From NCBI GenBank assembly GCA_009774345.1, contig VSNR01000212.1:1-6685 (forward strand): a stretch of 6,685 nucleotides of DNA, read 5' to 3'. The notes beneath the pieces were generated by a model that made no database searches, was not told the DNA's origin, and was given only the letters and a program-made list of their open reading frames with translations. The position numbers and the translations under genes were made by a program. Positions 6,414 through 6,685 of the stretch are shown piece after piece. Every line of letters begins with the position of its first letter. The stretch's first letter is position 1. The DNA is from Lachnospiraceae bacterium. Lineage in GTDB: Bacteria > Bacillota > Clostridia > Lachnospirales > Lachnospiraceae.

Positions 6414-6441
6414 ATTGTATACAAATTTTTTTCATTTGCAA
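6414..6441 (-). promoter_or_regulatory. Candidate pta promoter, distal
   Basis: On the - strand TTGCAA (6441-6436, 4 of 6 matches) and TACAAT (6419-6414, 5 of 6) are separated by 16 nt of A/T-rich DNA. Transcription would start near 6407, giving a structured leader of about 200 nt that contains the cre and both stem-loops. The -10 overlaps the perfect palindrome TTGTATACAA (6415-6424). Confidence 0.4.
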
Positions 6442-6477
6442 TGGTTGTATTGAAATAAGTGCAGGAAAAAGTTTTTT

Positions 6478-6486
6478 TGGTATAAT
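6478..6486 (+). promoter_or_regulatory. Extended -10 promoter, + strand, target unclear
   Basis: TGGTATAAT is a perfect TGn extended -10, preceded by a T-tract (6472-6478). No good -35 is found at 16-18 nt spacing, where AGTGCA-like sequence is seen. A start near 6493 would transcribe rightward, antisense to the probable - strand gene end at 6598, or into a + strand ORF beginning at 6570. Confidence 0.4.
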
Positions 6487-6504
6487 ATAACAATGGCTTA
6501 TGTG

Positions 6505-6518
6505 CGAAAATTTGTTCG
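6505..6518. promoter_or_regulatory. LexA-like palindrome (possible SOS box)
   Basis: Read on the - strand this is CGAACAAATTTTCG. It agrees with the Bacillus LexA consensus CGAACRNRYGTTYC at 12 of 14 positions; the mismatches are in the second half-site. It forms the core of a larger stem (6497-6508 with 6515-6527) and begins about 12 nt after the predicted + strand start, a common operator position. The imperfect half-site keeps confidence low. Confidence 0.35.
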
Positions 6519-6538
6519 CATATGAAGTGTCAAAGCAG

Positions 6539-6556
6539 ATAAAGTTTGGACTTTAT
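6539..6556. other. Perfect 7-bp stem-loop
   Basis: ATAAAGT (6539-6545), loop TTGG, ACTTTAT (6550-6556). It is AT-rich with no T-run beyond it, and lies between the LexA-like site and the probable gene end at 6598. No role can be assigned. Confidence 0.4.
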
Positions 6557-6590
6557 TGGATGTGTAGTAATGAAAGAAAACAGGAATCAC

Positions 6591-6624
6591 AAAAAAGTCA
6601 GAAAAAATCAAGATTTTCTGGCTT
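6591..6624 (-). terminator. Rho-independent terminator overlapping the end of a - strand gene
   Basis: On the - strand an 11-bp stem (6624-6614 with 6605-6595, one G-T wobble, GCCAG core) with an 8-nt loop runs into TTTTTT (6596-6591). The TGA stop of the probable - strand reading frame (6600-6598) falls inside the descending arm. It would separate that gene from pta. Confidence 0.55.
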
Positions 6625-6685
6625 CTGAGTATCTTCTTTTTCGATTTTATCAGGTTTTTGTCGCAGATTTCCTAAGTCTGCGAAA
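6598..6685 (-). CDS. 3' end of an unidentified - strand gene (partial)
   Basis: The - strand frame entering at the window edge stays open for 28 codons and stops at TGA 6600-6598. The visible C-terminus begins FADLGNLRQKPDK and ends in PENLDFF; it is rich in Lys, Glu and Asp like a flexible protein tail, and I do not recognise a family. A terminator hairpin with a six-T run begins within the last codons, which supports a true gene end here. A + strand frame from ATG 6570 overlaps it and is the main alternative. The gene would be oriented like pta, about 390 nt upstream of it. Confidence 0.45.
   Translation of the reverse strand, partial: FADLGNLRQKPDKIEKEDTQKPENLDFF

Noticed and set aside
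6493..6525. Ten-codon ORF (starts MAYVRKF) right after the extended -10
   Set aside because: Its start would sit at the transcription start with no leader or RBS, and the sequence is better explained by the palindrome at 6497-6527.
6570..6685. Partial + strand ORF at the right edge as a feature
   Set aside because: Only a weak RBS, no recognisable family, and it overlaps a - strand frame that ends at a plausible terminator. Kept only as a finding.
1..6685. CRISPR arrays, insertion sequences, tRNA or rRNA genes
   Set aside because: I looked for spaced direct repeats, transposase motifs and clover-leaf or rRNA signature sequence and saw none.

Overview
The window looks like chromosomal housekeeping DNA from a Gram-positive anaerobe of the class Clostridia, most likely Lachnospiraceae. 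This is inferred from protein style, the Asp23-family/FakA/RecG gene order, strong AGGAGG ribosome binding sites and a CcpA-type cre site; I cannot name the genus. Nothing suggests a mobile element, CRISPR array, prophage or rRNA/tRNA gene.

Left part (26-5116, + strand): four closely packed genes read as one operon. They encode an Asp23/Gls24-family protein, a FakA-type (YloV, DAK2-domain) fatty-acid kinase, the RecG branched-DNA helicase, and a DegV-family (FakB-type) fatty-acid-binding protein. The first three are separated by only 5-14 nt. The RBS of fakA overlaps the asp23 stop, and the RBS of recG lies inside the end of fakA. The fourth gene is separated by 47 nt containing a small hairpin. 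FakA and a DegV/FakB protein together would form an acyl-phosphate-making fatty-acid kinase. The operon promoter lies left of the window.

Middle (5117-5220): a convergent intergenic region with a strong hairpin, T-rich on both sides. It can serve as a terminator for the + strand operon and for the - strand pta gene.

Right part (5221-6685, - strand): pta, phosphate acetyltransferase, appears as a single gene with no ackA next to it in the visible sequence. Upstream of it is a gene-poor region of about 390 nt (6208-6597) that is dense in signals. It holds two candidate pta promoters, an exact match to the CcpA cre consensus abutting the -35 of the nearer one, a long imperfect palindrome over that promoter's start point, a second GC-rich stem-loop, and farther out a + strand extended -10 promoter followed by a LexA-like palindrome. 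The last 88 nt probably hold the 3' end of another - strand gene, with a terminator overlapping its stop.

The genes are ordinary core genes and I do not see a clearly new system. The most interesting material is the regulatory region upstream of pta, then the grouping of FakA with a DegV partner around recG, and a probable Asp-to-Glu change at a catalytic position of Pta.
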